Positions 37,201 through 51,900 of a DNA stretch of 64,000 nt are shown here, piece by piece. The stretch is from Lycocorax pyrrhopterus obiensis (lineage: Eukaryota > Chordata > Aves > Passeriformes > Paradisaeidae). Each line of letters begins with the position of its first letter. Position 1 is the stretch's first letter. Location of the stretch: positions 42,126,383 through 42,190,382 of the forward strand of contig JACSVZ010000001.1 in NCBI GenBank assembly GCA_014706295.1, written 5' to 3'. Under the pieces are notes generated by a model that searched no databases, was not told the DNA's origin, and saw nothing but the letters and a program-made list of their open reading frames with translations. The translations under genes and the position numbers were made by a program.

Positions 37201-40200
37201 TCAAAGCTTGAATGACTACAAATACTTATTCAGGCCTTGTTATTTGCTTCTGACTTGCTTGTAATGACTTACTATTGTGATAATGCAATTAAATGCTGTG
37301 ACTTAGTACAAAGTAATGGAACACACAATTGCCATGTGGTTTAATTTGACTGCAGAATATGGCCAGTGCTTGTAATGGATTCTATTATTCAGAGACAAAT
37401 GTGAATGTAAAATCGCAAAGTGCAGGTAATAACTGATAGTCAGAACATCCATTCTCAGGAATCAGATCAAAGAAATATTACTATTGTTATCCAATCAATT
37501 ACATTAGGTTTTGAGCTGCTCTGGCTTGACAGGCAAGCAAGATCTAAATGCTACCATTTTCACTGCAAGTATATTGCTTAAACATGAGATACTGGAGAGT
37601 CCCTCAGGCCCTGGGGGTGTATCCAGTCTATGCACCATCTCCATCTGGGACGGACCGAAGATATAAAGGTCTCCTCCCTAACCTCTGACTTTCATAGGAA
37701 GGATGAAGGCACAAAGATGTATTCTGGCACCTTGGCAGGAAGCAGAGTACAAAGGTGTTCTGCAGAGCACAGCTACCCACAGCACAGCCCTAGCTTTTGC
37801 CACTGCAAAAATGGGCCTGATCTGATAAAAACTTCAGGCAGCAGATTGTTTTCATCCTTCTATTTATATACTCTTTAAAATTTGTGTAAGACATTTGGTG
37901 AAGGGGCAAAACTGTTTAGAAATTTCATATGGGATACATGGTCTTGCTTTCCTTAACCCCATTTTGTGGAGTCTTCAGAACAGCTGACAAAGCCCTGCTG
38001 TTCTCTTGACCAAGCATTGAAAAACTAAGTTTGAATACTCTTGGACTACAACATAACTGTTTACATGTCAATTTGGCTTCTGAACCATCTACATGGAGTT
38101 TAAGACTGCATCCACATTTTGGGAGACATTTTTTCATCAAATTTCTCTCTAGATAACTCTATTCATTATTGCATCCTTTGGCATGAACCTATCAATTTCC
38201 TTTTATATTAATGATTGTTTTACCTGTTTCAAAAGGTAAAGGTTTGAGTTTTGTTCTTTTTCCCCAAAGACATATCAATTCAGCTGTATTTATTTGTTTC
38301 TTTAGTAAGCTCTGAGTATATACCAGACGGGAAATGACAGATCTGCATATCTATGCATAATTCTGACGTCTTTAAGTCTTTTTATAAAAACACAAAGTTA
38401 CATTTATAAGGGCCTTTAAAATTAAAATATACCACTTTAGGCAAAATGTTTACAGTTTGCTTATCCACATTACAACCATTTCAGAGACCCCAAAATATTT
38501 ATTTTCAGTATTGAACTTCTTTTTATGGTCGATCCACTCTCTTTCAAAGCTGTTCAGTTTACACAACTAGTAAATTACTTTTCCATAATTGCTGTAATTA
38601 CAGTCCTCCTTGTGCTCACTCTTATCTCAGAACTGTGCTACAGTTGAACATTCTGGTAAGAGAAAAACTCATGTTTATTTAGGAGGTAACATGGAACACT
38701 CTGTAAACTAAAATATCTCTTTGGGAAGCTCTCTGTAGTTAATGTAATGTGATATTACTGCGATTTAAAAGGCTGCAGCAACATACCAGTTACACAAAAA
38801 GCTTTTAAAGACAGTGTGTAGCTGAACGAAACCTTGTCATGTTAAAATTTTTCCTATTAAAAATCAGGCTGAAATTGTGGCTTTAAAATGTAAAGAGAAA
38901 ACATGCTAATGGTAGGGCAAAATAGAAAACATCAATATAGTCTAGGTCATTCCTACAGAACATGGGAAATCCCCATTTCCTGCTTAGCCATCTCTGAAGA
39001 GACTGTTAATGTAACTACTCAGGAGTGCACGTTGTCTACTTTGACAAGAAACTGTGCTTTATCCTTCTTGGGTAAATTTCATCAAAAATGGTATTTCCTC
39101 ATGTGCACAGACTCTTGTTATTGTGTTCTAGTTCTCCCTAATATCTATACAAAGAGCAACCGAGTTTTTTAAAGCATAGCTATGAGGAAATAACATTTCA
39201 TTACCCAAAACAGTAATAATATGGAAGATGGTGAGGACTTCTTCTTTCTAAGTTATAACCTTTTTTTCTTGTGCATTTAATTATAGTTTTCATTCTGAGC
39301 TCCTTTAGCAATGCCTTCACTCAGTTTTGTTGTCAGCGCCGATTATCCAAACCTGCTATTAGGGTTCTGAATTCCTTTCTAAAACACCTCAAAAACACAA
39401 AGAAAAAGGATTGTCAGTGCAGTTCTGAGATGGGCTGAAGCTGCATTTCTCAGAGCTTTCTGCACTGTTGACCCGTATTCACAACTACTTTGCTATTTTT
39501 TCATGGATACAATGACATGAAAATATATTAAAAATGGCATTAATTTCAGTATCCAGATTAAAGCTGACCTTGTGTAATAAACTGACACATTTACTGCAAG
39601 GAACCACACAGCCTTTTATTGTGCATCATATTTCACCGTTCCTTCTGTCTAATACCTTCCAATTCTCTAATATTTTTTCATTTTGTTACTGTTATTCACG
39701 CAGGAGCCTTCTTAAAGAGAGATGTTCTCATCTGTGTCAGCTTTCCTACATATCCCTGCTTGGCAGCCCATTGTTCTAAATCCCACAAGAAAACTTTATT
39801 TTGTATCCTTTTCCATTATTTTAATTGCTCTTTTTGTTACCTATTTCTTAATTATTTCCAGTTCATAAGCATAGTTAGGCCTTTAAGGCATTTTGATTAA
39901 AGTCTCTAAAATATTTTTATCCATAACATGTAGGAGGAGGTTGTATACATCATATTTTCTTTCTGGACAGTGAGAAGTCTTTTATGAGATCACTTGATAA
40001 TTAAAATAAAACAAAATCACAATTTCTTCATACTAGAGCATGGAACAATACAAATGACAGAAATGCAAAGGCAGAAATTTATACAGAACTGATTTTCTCC
40101 TTTTTTAAAAGGAAACTTTTGAACTAGTTATCTAACAATAATTAGAACTAGAATAATGAAGTGGTATATATAGCAAACATTTAAAGTATTTGACAGTTTA

Positions 40201-43200
40201 TTTTCTTTCAGGAGAAGCATGTTTTTTCACCATTGTGCTGCATATAATCTAATGAAGGACTAAAAGCAAACCCTTAAAATGGAGCAACAGGTAAGAGCTT
40301 CTACTACCTGGTAGTTTTAAAAGGATAGAAGGACATCCTACTCTCTTACCCCACACCTCATCTGCCTATCTGCCTTCCCTGTTGTGAGAACCCACAGCTT
40401 TTACTTCGGCTCTACCACGCATTGGATGGTGATCCAAGGCGGCAATAAGCCAAGATGATTCAATGAGCACACTGAAAACAAAACTGATTAAAAAAAAAAG
40501 AAAAGAAATAGAAATAAAAGAAAAAGTGGGTGGCATGATTATTTTATGCTTGGGCAATGGTCCTGTTCAGAAAAACATCCTATCAGCATCAAAGTGAGTG
40601 CAAAGGAGTCAGTGCAACTAAGCAGCCATATGGGGTCAAAGGGATGGAGAAGAAATAAATGACAAGGCACGTTTTCAGAAATTGTGACCTCAGTCATCTC
40701 ACATAAAGTTCGGAGTTGCATTTCTACTTGAGTTGTTCACTCCTTGAGTGGAGGCTGCTCACTAATCTCGCTGAGAATTTCAAACAACCTTTCCCCTCAT
40801 GGTTTGTTTTCTACCAGGTTAGTAGGCTGAAGAAAGCCTGGGAAGCAGGTCAGCAGAATGGAAGCAGAAGGAACACATGGCTGGGAATGAGTTCTCTGAT
40901 TTCAGCAGCTTCCAGCTCTTAGACTGGCTCAGCCTTCTCAGGACCCTTCACCTTAGGAATGCTACTTCAAAATGCACCTAAAGATCTACTGATGAAGATG
41001 AAATTAGCATTCCACTTCTTGTCCTGATTATTTCTTTCTGCCATAAGTTGATATAGTGGCATATGAGTTACATCAAGTAGCTGAGGCCTATCCCAGTTGA
41101 AAGCCTATCCTAGTTTTGTGGTTGGGTTAGCTTCCTGTAGGTCCTGGTCCCAGTCAGCTCTCCCCAGGCTGGCTGCCTCACTGCTGCTGGAAAAGGCATG
41201 GCAGAATACCATGGCCAGGACAGAAATGTGACTGATCTGCTCATGGCAGCTGCCCATAGTTACCTCTCTCTTTAGCATCAAACTAATCTCTTAAATCACA
41301 GCCTGGCTGATATTTCAATTGACATCACTGGCCCCGGGAGCTCTTTTTCTCTCCCTGACACTTTCCGCCCACCAGCTCATTCCCACCATGCTGCCTGTCC
41401 CTGCTCTGTGTTGGCAGTGCTGTTTGCGTGTGTGGAGGATCTCACGATCAGGGCACCAGTGATGGCACAGCGGTTCAAACACACAGCTGCCTGCCGTGTG
41501 GGGACTGCCTCAGCTGGCTTAAGCACGATGGGTGAAAGCATGACCAGATAGCGATTCCCAAATGTAGCTGGCTCACACACTGCCCTCACAGGACCAGAAG
41601 TGTTTTCTGTCACACCTTCCCACTCTGTGCCAGACAATATGTTTTGGAGAAAACATGGCACCAGCCCCAATCGCCCCCCCCCATACGAGACAGTAGTAAC
41701 AGCAGCAGCAGATCCTTGCTCCTTCACCCAGCAGGACCCACAGGTGGAGGCTTGCAGGCTCTTCTTGTCTCCTCTGAGGGAGCTCAGCTGTCAGTTTTCA
41801 GATGTTGTGTTGATTCCTGAGTATCAAAAGGTGACTGGGCTATGACTACACCTCATCCTAGTGAATCCCTGAGGAGGGTCTGGCTATTGTGACGAAAAAG
41901 GATTAAAAGTTTCAAAGTAAAAGTCTAGGGGAGTTTTGGTTATAAATGAGGATAATTAATGCAAAGAATTGAGAACACAGAGCATCTTAGGGTGTTGTTT
42001 TACTATTTTTTGATGTCTCCTAGCTCACCACACATCCCCTCTCTTGCCATGGTGCCAGAAACTACAGGGTCACAGAGTGAGACAAACCAGAGAACAAACT
42101 CAGCTAAGCACACTCATTGAAAAAGTAGAAAAGAAAGTAAAAATCGTTTTCATAGAGATCAGCTGTGTGGCCCCCAGAACTGGGACTGGAACACAGGAAA
42201 GTGCAAGGAAGACTGTCTGTCATCACTGTTTTCTGAAGCAGCATCATTAGGTCAGCTAATAATGAAGCCACACTTCAGGCAACGTTCAGAATTTTGCATA
42301 AAAAGCAAGTGAAAATGCACATATACTCCACTGCTTGGGTGCAATCTTCATTGGTCAGCAGCTGCTCAGAGCCCATGAGATCTGTATTGTTTGCTTCTCA
42401 TGCTTTTTTGGATCACTGCTACAGATACCATGTATACAGTGAGTTACTGCAGAGAAAAAAAGTGATTCAGCTGTCTCAGGTGCGAGCTTCCTAAAGACAA
42501 AATTATCCACAGTGAGTAGAAAGTTAAGATAGTCATGAACTTCTCTGAGTGCACATTGAAATCTAAAACTTATGGCCTTAAAAAATGGGAATTGAATAAG
42601 CCTTTTCAGATTGAAAGTCAGCGATGTAGAGACACAGTCTGAATCATTCTGGGAATTTCGAGATCCCTTAGCAGCAGTTTATCAGAATATAAGCCCTAAA
42701 CTGTAATAATTAATCTCTTTTCAGGCTTGTACCTGCAGGAATTGTACATATTGGAAATCAAATGGATTAAGATCATTATTCAACATCTCTTCTTGCTGTG
42801 TGCTTCTTTCCTTAAAAAAGTCAGTCTCTGCAGCAAGAGAGAAGATGGTATTCTGCTTGGAAGTATCTACTCCAGCTTTTCAAATAACAGATGTGGCTGG
42901 GCCATCAGTGAACTAAGGTTACAGGACCCACTTGGGAGCTCAGGGAAATACAGACAGCAAGCTTAAGCTCAAATCTGTGCTACCATTTTATACTGTAATT
43001 AGTATGTAAACCAGATTTCAGTACCTAAACTAAATAAAACTCAAGTTGCACCTTAATTGTGGCAAAAATATGTGGCAAAGCATCCTATTGATATCTGTGG
43101 TCACTGATCTTTTAGCAATAAAGCTTTTTTTTGATGTGGCCCGAATTTTCAACCCAGGAAAACTCCTCTATTCCAGCAAGCTGTTCTGGGTACTGACATG

Positions 43201-45578
43201 TGTTGATAAAACAAGGTGCCATTCTCACTACGCAAACAGTCTTCCATTTTATGTTCAAATAGTGGGAAGGGATGTGTGGGTCATCATGACAATCCCAAAT
43301 GACAGCAATTCACCCCACAATTTGCTGCAATAGTTAGAAAATATTTGGTGTTAATCCAAGTGCTCTGTCTTATCATCCAGATGACTCCATGAATGCTGTG
43401 AAAATGTTTACACATTAGAAAAACAGGATAAAACCTGTTGTTCTACTGGCCTACGGTCAATTAAATAAAAAACTGTGATTCCTATAGGCCCTTTTTTTTT
43501 AATCCATCTGCAATTCTTTAACTCACTAAAAGGTGACACACAATACTTAGTGTTGATTCATTCTTTCTTTCAAACAATAGTTTTGCAGAAAGATGTTTAG
43601 GCTGGGATGGTGCCCATTCATATTCTTGGCACTTCTCTAAAACCTATGCAGGCATTTGCTCCATTTCCCCCAAATAAACAAACTACAGCTGCTATTCTTC
43701 AAGCATCAGCTTGCTGCCTCTGCTTAAATACAGCTTTTTAACATAAGAACATTTTAACGTTTTTAAATTTTGTTAATTAAAATGTTTTGTAACACACTTC
43801 TGGGAGCTCACTCAGCCCTCATACCCTTTCAATCACTAAATAAGAAGTATAAATTAAATACATCCATGTATACATGGTGGAATAGTACAATTCTGCACCT
43901 TTTCTCTTACCTTTCATACACATTATATAAATTCTCCTATTTTTTCTCGAATGAGGTCACCTATAATTGTTTGAATTTGGTGAGCTTGTTTAAATGCTTC
44001 AGAGAAATATTCAGTCATCCAATAGAAATCAAACAAAAGACTTTTCCTATCTTATCTGTATCTATTTAAATTAGAGGAATCTGATAGATAACCAAAGCTT
44101 TGAATAGCTATGGAATTCAGACTCAAATGAAGGAATTTCAATAGCTACCCACTTTCCATTGAAAATATTGATATTTCATAACTAACCTATTTGCCTTGAA
44201 TCCTAACTGTTCTGCAAGGTGTTCTATGGCAATATAATAGTTATTTATTCTATTAATTTCAATAGAATTTCAGTATAAAGTAAAGAAGAGACTGCACATC
44301 CAGTAACTACTAATTCAATACCATTTTTACTTTTTATTTTATACTTTATATTTTCACAAGGATTGAAAAGCAATTTGGTCTACAGAAAAAGCTAATTAGT
44401 TTTTTCATATTCGTATTAGGGATCTTCAATGCTTGGAATAATACTTTTATGCCTCAAGGTCTTTCAGTCTATCCTGAGAAATACTCTGAACTGGAGGGAA
44501 ATTTTTCAGAAAATCTACCCTCTTCCACTCAAAAAATCCTCACCTGAAACACAGTAAGTCAGAGACCTCAGTGTCTTTCATCTCTTTTATAACAGCTCAG
44601 CACATATGCGTAGGATATATTGAGATGTCAGCAAATACACTGAGCTGGAATACCAAAATAACACACGAGATAAATGAAGACTCATTATAGATGGAACTAT
44701 TTATTTTGTATGGTATTCCCAGATCTCTCAAAGTTGGCTGTAGATTTATGGAGAAGCGCTCAAAAATTTGAACAAAAAAGACTTCTGATAACACACAAGT
44801 TTTGTGACCAACTTAAAAGCTGAAAGATGTATTACCCTTCCTCATAAATGCTTATTATTTTCATGCATAACAAATGCAATGCTTTTTAGTTTAAAAATTT
44901 GTTTCAGAAGCCCACAGAGGTGAAAGTGACAACAAAATAAAAAGCTTTTAGAAAAATAAGTGATGAATAGTGGCAAGTAGAAACAAATTTCCTACGATGC
45001 TGATTAAGTTATACTACAAGAATCCTGTGTACAACATGCTTTGCATGTTTATTTAGATCGCTAAAAAACTAAGAAAGAGGTAAACAAAACTGGAAAAACC
45101 CCCACTACCACCACTGAAACTGCTTATACTGGCATCAGCTGGAAAGGACTGCATTCTTGTCACTTACAGAGCCCTATAAAGTCACAAGACTACGCAATTT
45201 GGATTATATCACCATTTGGACCAAATGAAACAAGAAAAAAAATGAAGATAAAAGAAAATTACAATTAATTGCCAAATACTTTGGAAAAAGCTATTTGTAA
45301 CCTGTTGTTCCCCTCTGAGATGTTTATTCTCCAAAGGGTGCAAGTTACATTGATTTGATGGTTTCTCTCCCTGTAAAGAGTCGCTGTCTATTGGCTGGGC
45401 CCTGTAGCCTGTTCTGCTTGGACAAGCAACGAGGCAGATTGGAAGAGAGGTATCGCCACATCAACTCTGTCTGGACTTATGCTTGGGTTTAATATTGCCA
45501 AACAAATGTGAATCCAACTAGAAACATTATACAAGACTACCCTGATGCTTTAGGTTTTAACTTTTTTTTTTCAAATCC

Positions 45579-45954
45579 TGTAGTGCCTAGTGGGTAACTC
45601 TGAAGTTTCTTGTGGCCTGTTAGCTGCTGTTCTCTCATGCTGGTTAGACATAACAAACCCTCTCTAGGTTTCCACATCAAGGACACCAGGTCCCAAAATG
45701 TGTAAACTAAGGCCTCTGAAGAGGGAGGGCAAACTTGGGGTAGTTACATCATTAACTGGGGTTGTAATTGGAGAATCGATCCTGTTATGCAAATGAACAA
45801 AACTTATAAAAGTGTGAAGAACTTATGACCCAGGGTCCATCTTGGGTGTAGCCTTTTGACTGCCCAGGGTGTACCTTGAAGGCCCTTCAAATAAATACCT
45901 ACCTTTATTCCCTTATTCTTGACTAGTCTCTGTTTTAAGTGGTCATCTCAGGCA
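45579..45954 (+). mobile_element. Probable solo LTR with TATA box and poly(A) signal
   Basis: LTR architecture is visible: a TG start in TGTAGTGCCTAGTGGG, a promoter-like TTATAAAA at 45804-45811, then GGGTCCATCTTGGGTGTAGC, AATAAA at 45890-45895 in TCAAATAAATACCTACC, and an end near CATCTCAGGCA. The AATAAATACCT context with a TCT-rich tail resembles several avian ERV LTRs. The distance from TATA box to poly(A) signal (about 80 bp) suits an R region. No internal sequence adjoins and I see no clear target-site duplication, so the ends are approximate. An unrelated promoter-like sequence is possible but less likely. Confidence 0.65.
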
Positions 45955-48900
45955 TCCCTCTTACCCCATGCTTTGGACTTTATTCAGTAATTCTGCTTTA
46001 GACTTCATGGCCTATATAACTAGATATTCTAACGATAAAATTTCTTTTTGTAAGGGGAGAGAAATCTTCCACATCTTGGAATTGACAGACTTGATGAGGA
46101 GCTTGGAGGTGCTTTTAAACAAAGAAAAATAAGTACTTGCTTTCCTCATCTCTCAGTAACAAGTAGCTTGACAAAATGAAGTAATTTCAGAATTATTTCT
46201 TTAGAGATACATTCAATATAAGTGGAATTAAGTCTTCATGTATTTTTCACTGATGTATTTCCATTAGCAAATTATTTGCAGCAGTTAAAGTTCTGCCACG
46301 CTGTCCTTCCTGATTTCAGCCTCAGGAATTTATAATACTTTTATTGTGCTTTTATAGAAAAGTTTGATCACAATGGAAATTTCATAGGCTTCTTAAAATG
46401 ATTTGCATATTACCATAATTTTGCTTCTTTTTAATTTTTAAAATATTAATTTATATTTGCAATCTTCAAAACACACATCAGTCAGACAACTAGGCTCTAC
46501 ATGTATATTTCTAGTAGCTGCATTTGAAAAAACCAAACCACCAAATGTGCACTTATATCAATGAAAGATTGAAAGATACTGGAAGTATATATTAATCATA
46601 TATGGAGAAGACAATCAAACTAAATATTATGAGATGCCTCAAAACTGCCTAATACTTTGGAAGTGATTTATCTGGGTGCAGTCAACATGCTAAAATTAGA
46701 AATTCAGCCATTAATATCTGGAATACAAGATTTCCATATTACTGAAATGTGGTTTTAGCCATCAGCGTAACTTGGAGCAGCCATCTCTCATTACTCCCAT
46801 GGAAGTATTTTCCGGACAGAAAGTCTTCCGGGAAAAAGTAGAAAGGAAACACAAATATTTCATTTTCTAGTTGTTATGAATAGCTAACCAAATAGTAAAT
46901 GCAGTACAAAGAGGAGAACCGGATTTAAAGTATGTTGTACGTTGTCAGCACTGCAGACATTGGCAAAATTTCAACTGCAAGAATATTCAAGGATTAATTT
47001 TTAGTTTGGCATAAGAAATACATAAAACTCCTTCTTTTAAGTGTACAAATGAAACACAAATCACAAACTATAGTTATGTGTGGCCAGAACTGTCACTCTT
47101 GTTCCTACAGTAGATACAGCCTATATCCTGTTTATTTGCTTCTTTTCACCAATATATAAAAATAAGGAAGCTGAAGTATAACTAAAGGCCAGTGGGTCTG
47201 ATCCTACATGTTTTACTAAAAGAGCTAAATCTACTGGAAGACATTTTGTATCATTTCATCTATGAAATCCAAGTTAGAAACTTGTGAGTGCTCTATGTTT
47301 TATTGTCTCATGCTCAGGATAACTTCTTGTCTTTTTGGCACTGTCCATTCTCCACGGTCCACCATTTATATTAGTGATGGTTTTCATCTTATTCTACCGT
47401 AGAATTAAGTGTAAGATGCTGTTCTAACCTGTACACTGAGAGCGAAGACTGACCTTCATCTCATTTTATAACATTACAGTGAAATGCATTGCTTAGTTGA
47501 AAAATTGGACTCTCTTCTGAGGTCAGCAACAAATATCCAGCAGAACCAAAAATGCATTCTTTATTTTCCAAGCTGCTATTTTCTCCTTCATTGTTATATG
47601 CATTTTACGAGTTAACAAGACAAGACAGATGAAAATGCTCTTTGCTGCTGCAAGTTGAAATCTGATATTATGAAGGTGAGTTCCTACTGACATGGAAAGT
47701 TCTGGTGGCTAAATGAAAAATACATATTATGGGAGTTTAAACTCCCCTAGGTTAACTTGCAATATAAATGACATTAAGGGATGTTGAATGTTATATTACA
47801 GAGCAGGTGACACTGAGTAACACAGAGAAATAAGAAATATAAGAGCAGAGTTTTTCATATTACCTTCTAAACACATCAAAATTTCCCAAATGCATCAGAA
47901 CACTTTTAGATTCCACTCTTGCAAAAATGCTCAATGAATTTTGGCCATGCCAGCTCTGTCATAGCACTCTGCGTCAAACTAGTTCTCTTGACTACAGAAA
48001 TTGTAAGATCTTCTGTTGATAAGGCAGAGAGAATGGAGGGGGGGGGGGAAATCTACGTTTTTGCTAGTATTTCCTGCTTCTAAAAAAGCTTTCTTTACAG
48101 GAAGACATATTACAAGAAAGGAATCCATAGGACCCTTACCAGACAGAAATAATTACTTCCTGAATCTTTTGTTTTACTAAAATTGTAATCTCTCTAATGG
48201 TTTAAGTTTTTGCTCCACTAATCTGGCACTGATATGGGCTACTGGTTAGGGATTTTTATCACAGTCTCTTTGCCAAGTTATGAGAAATTTATAGCTCAGC
48301 CAAACACTCTTCACCTTCTTCTATTAGCTTATCTTTAAAAAGTCTTTCCAAAACAAATAAATTGACTAAGTGTGATGTATGCCCTTGTATATCTCTGTGG
48401 CTTCATTAGAAAAAAAGAGAACATTTTGTTTAAAGAACATATGTAATACATATATATGATGCATATATATTATAATATGTAATATTCATACAAGATTATA
48501 CATTTGAGCAGGTTTTGCTGTATTTATAATAATGTTTGGACCTTTGGCAGCATAGGATAGTATTTGCATAGCTCAAAAAAGACCTGAATACGCAGCCAAA
48601 AAGTAAAGAAAATTCAATGATTTAGACTGAGAGTGTCTACATATTTGAATTCTTTTACTGAGTTTTGGGTTGATTTTTAATCTTCCAGAAATGTAAAACT
48701 GAAACTTCCTCTGAAATTCAAGAACTAAAAAAGCAGACGGAACCAATACTAAAAAAACCCCAAATTTCCCATTAATGGAATCTGGCAGATTAGTTACAAT
48801 CAAAAATCCCTTTTTGTGTGTGTGTGCATAATTGTTCATTTGCAGCATTAGGGTTTATTTGTAAGGAGAAATTAAGGCTGGTTGCCAACACTACTTTGTT

Positions 48901-51900
48901 TCTGTATTTCAAAAAAAATCTGTGATTCTAAATAGATAATATGCTACCTAAAGACATTATCATAAACAGATTAGCCCTCATCAAGCAATGGCTCAAAATT
49001 ATAATACAAAGCAAATCGATGCCAGTTTTGCTTTGACATCATGGGGGTAAGGGATCACCTTTTATTGATACTGTATAATAAACTCAGCAAAGTATTTTCA
49101 GATGTAACCAAGTGTTTTGACAGTTACTTGTAGAACAACTTTGCTCTGAGTTACATTTATCTCTCCATTACATTTGCCTGAATAATGGAGAACATAATTT
49201 GACATTTGTTTCTAATATGAAGTTTAGAAAATCTGAAATAGTAAATCAATTTAGCAGAAAAACCACATCATTCAAGACATTACATAGTCTCAAGTTTGTT
49301 TTCAGCGTATGAAAACTGTTTCTTATTTATACAGTTTTTTTAAAATGGATGCAGGTTCCAAGACAAAATATTTTAAATGTATACAATGGTGTCATGGTGC
49401 AAAAAATACTTTCCTCAGATATACGGTTTTAAATGCAGTGGAATACAAGCAGAAGCGAAATGAAGAAAAATGGACAGAGAGACCAATATTATTTCAACTA
49501 AAGTTGAAATAAAACTGTCAGTATTCCTCTGGGCAACATTCTAATTATTGCACAATTATTTTTTCCCTTAAAAATAGGGGTGTTTACCAAACTTAGAATT
49601 CAGATTATCTCAAGTTTATCAATACTGAACAAGTCAAATGATGATTTAACTGAAGATATGTTTTTAGAAATAATATCATTTTCACCCTTCCTAGTGTAAT
49701 ACAGCATTGCCTCAATTAAGCACAGCCAAAGTAGTAAGTACAAACCAATTAAAATGATATTTAATCCCACCTGCTTGGGATTGTAAAATTAAACTCACAT
49801 GTTCTTCATTTGGATTTGTAATCCTTAAAAAAAAAAAGCACAACTGCATGGAAGTAGCTCTTTCAGGTAACTGAACTATAAAAGCACGGCCAAGTTCCCT
49901 AGTCTGGGTCTGTTCTTCATTCACAGTCATATGCCAGAGAGACCTTCTGCCCAAAATCCCCCAAACCAGAAGGGAAACCAGACCAGGTAAGAGGCACAAT
50001 ATTTTCCAGTTGGTCCCTTGCCTGTGAAAGAGGGAGATCAGCACAATGAAGTGCCTGAGGGATATCCTGACAGGTAAACAGGGACTCAGCCCGACATAAA
50101 TGTAATTAATTGAGACATCAAATCCTCTGCTGAAGAGAAAACTCTTTTGAGGCGCTAATATACATGGTAACCGAGGACAGAAATAGCAGCACTGTTTACT
50201 GCTCTCCTGGAAGCAAGAAGTCCTTTGAGAAGGTATAGCTATGGACTTGGAAAAGTACAAAATAATGGTCCCAGAACCACACAGTATTTGAGCAATAAAT
50301 AATGAACATATTTCCTGTTTCTAGAGATGTCTTATGTAACATCCCTGGGTTAATTCATAGCATTTTAAGGGCAGTGGCAAAACAGCTTCCCCAGCACTAC
50401 CCCTGCATATAAACAGAGAGAAATTTGCTATTCTCTGCAACTTCCAAATTGTGCTCGTGAGTACTAGACAGACATTTCCCTTTGATGTGAAATAATATGA
50501 AGGAGTTGGAGATGAGGAATGAAAATGGAACTAAAAAGTCATCATTTGGTTCCAGTGGTTTCATTATAAAATCTTTTAAACTTTTTGACAATGCTGATCA
50601 GTCTTGCTATTTTCAAAAGATGCTGTAGCATCTAAGTGCTGCAGTCAACATAGGGCCTGCTGAAAATGCTGAGTATGTAACTCTCATATCACTTCAAGTT
50701 TTGAAAAGCTTTTTCCTGCAAATGGAGAAATAATACAGTTCAAGAGAACTGTGTTCGCATGCCAAAGGCAGAATTCGAGAATGGCTGCATTCGATCCTGT
50801 ATTTGCAGCTGTCATATGACATGATGGGTGATGTGTTCCACATGCACTAATATCTTTTGAGCCTTAAAGAGAATGGCATGCTTAATCACCATATGTGATT
50901 CCCACAAGACATGTCAAAGCTCACGGTCCCCTGCTATCATTCAACTAAACACTTGCATTTTCAGAAATCCACAGGCCCTCTTTAGGAGCTACAGTCTTAA
51001 AGAGTCACTCTGAGTGAAGCCATTAGCACCCTTCCTGGATGCACCCCCAAGTAACAAGTTGTTAACGGCAAGATCAGGCCAGATGAGTCCCAGCTCTTTT
51101 GATCCAGTAACAGGAGCACAATCCCCATAGTCCTACAGGAGGGAATCTCCTTCTTCAGTGATACATCCTAAAGCAAATATGCAGGCCAATGGATGCTGTG
51201 AGTTGCTTGTAAGAATCTATATTGCCCCAGGGGGAGCAGGCAAGTGCTCGTGCTATTTGCATTTTGCTGGCAGTCCCACAACTTCAGAGAGCTTCTCTGA
51301 GGCTGAATTCATTTCCACCCAAGGAATTACATGCCCAGGAATTATATCCTTTATACTTCGGAGGTAAGAAAAGCAGTGGGAAATAACAAATACAGTTCTC
51401 CTCTTCAACACATTACCTTACTGAATGGTGATGTCCCCTTTATTTCAGGGGTGCTCCTACATACTCTAAGACATTGGATCTTGGTACTGTATTTAAATTG
51501 TAGGCAGTGAGTCTACTATTTCTGGAAAACGAGAGGAAAATATGGGATCATGGAGGTTACTCCTTATCAGAGAATTAAAAAGTTATAATACTGTAATCTT
51601 TTAATTAGACATTGCCAAGTTGAGTTCACTTTTCATTTGTACAATTACATATCTTTAACCTCAACTGACATAATTGTTAACAGATGTTAAGCCTGTGTTT
51701 TTAACAGCACTGCCAATTCCTTCACATTGCTACCTAAGCATTATGGAGACTAATGGGCCTGAGGCACACTAAAGGTTTTTTCATAAACAACATTAGATTT
51801 ACATCTGCAAATCTTGTTCTCAATCTCTGAGCAACCAGATTTGCAGTTGTCTCACACATCAGAGTACTCTACTGATTTTCCCTTCCTTTTGTAAAAATAA

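Larger units (their letters stand above)
30422..45578. other. Long intronic stretch, mostly featureless
   Basis: About 15 kb without a recognised transposable element. Noted within it: homeodomain-type TTAATTACC words at 33201, 34248 and 34258; a 13-bp tandem duplication at 32669-32694; a C run with CACCCCC at 34122-34137; G+C-richer blocks at 33445-34190 and 41090-41850 that I could not assign; a C run near 41676-41684. Its open frames (up to 116 codons) show no recognised domain. Confidence 0.5.

Noticed and set aside
48038..48048. Eleven-base G run as a possible G-quadruplex
   Set aside because: A single uninterrupted run without other G tracts nearby gives no standard four-tract pattern and is better seen as a mononucleotide repeat.
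51159..51363. Possible plus-strand exon with CTCCTTCTTCAG acceptor and GAG|GTAAGA donor
   Set aside because: Splice-like pairs occur by chance in 64 kb of intron, the enclosed frame resembles nothing known, and it is antisense to GPC6.
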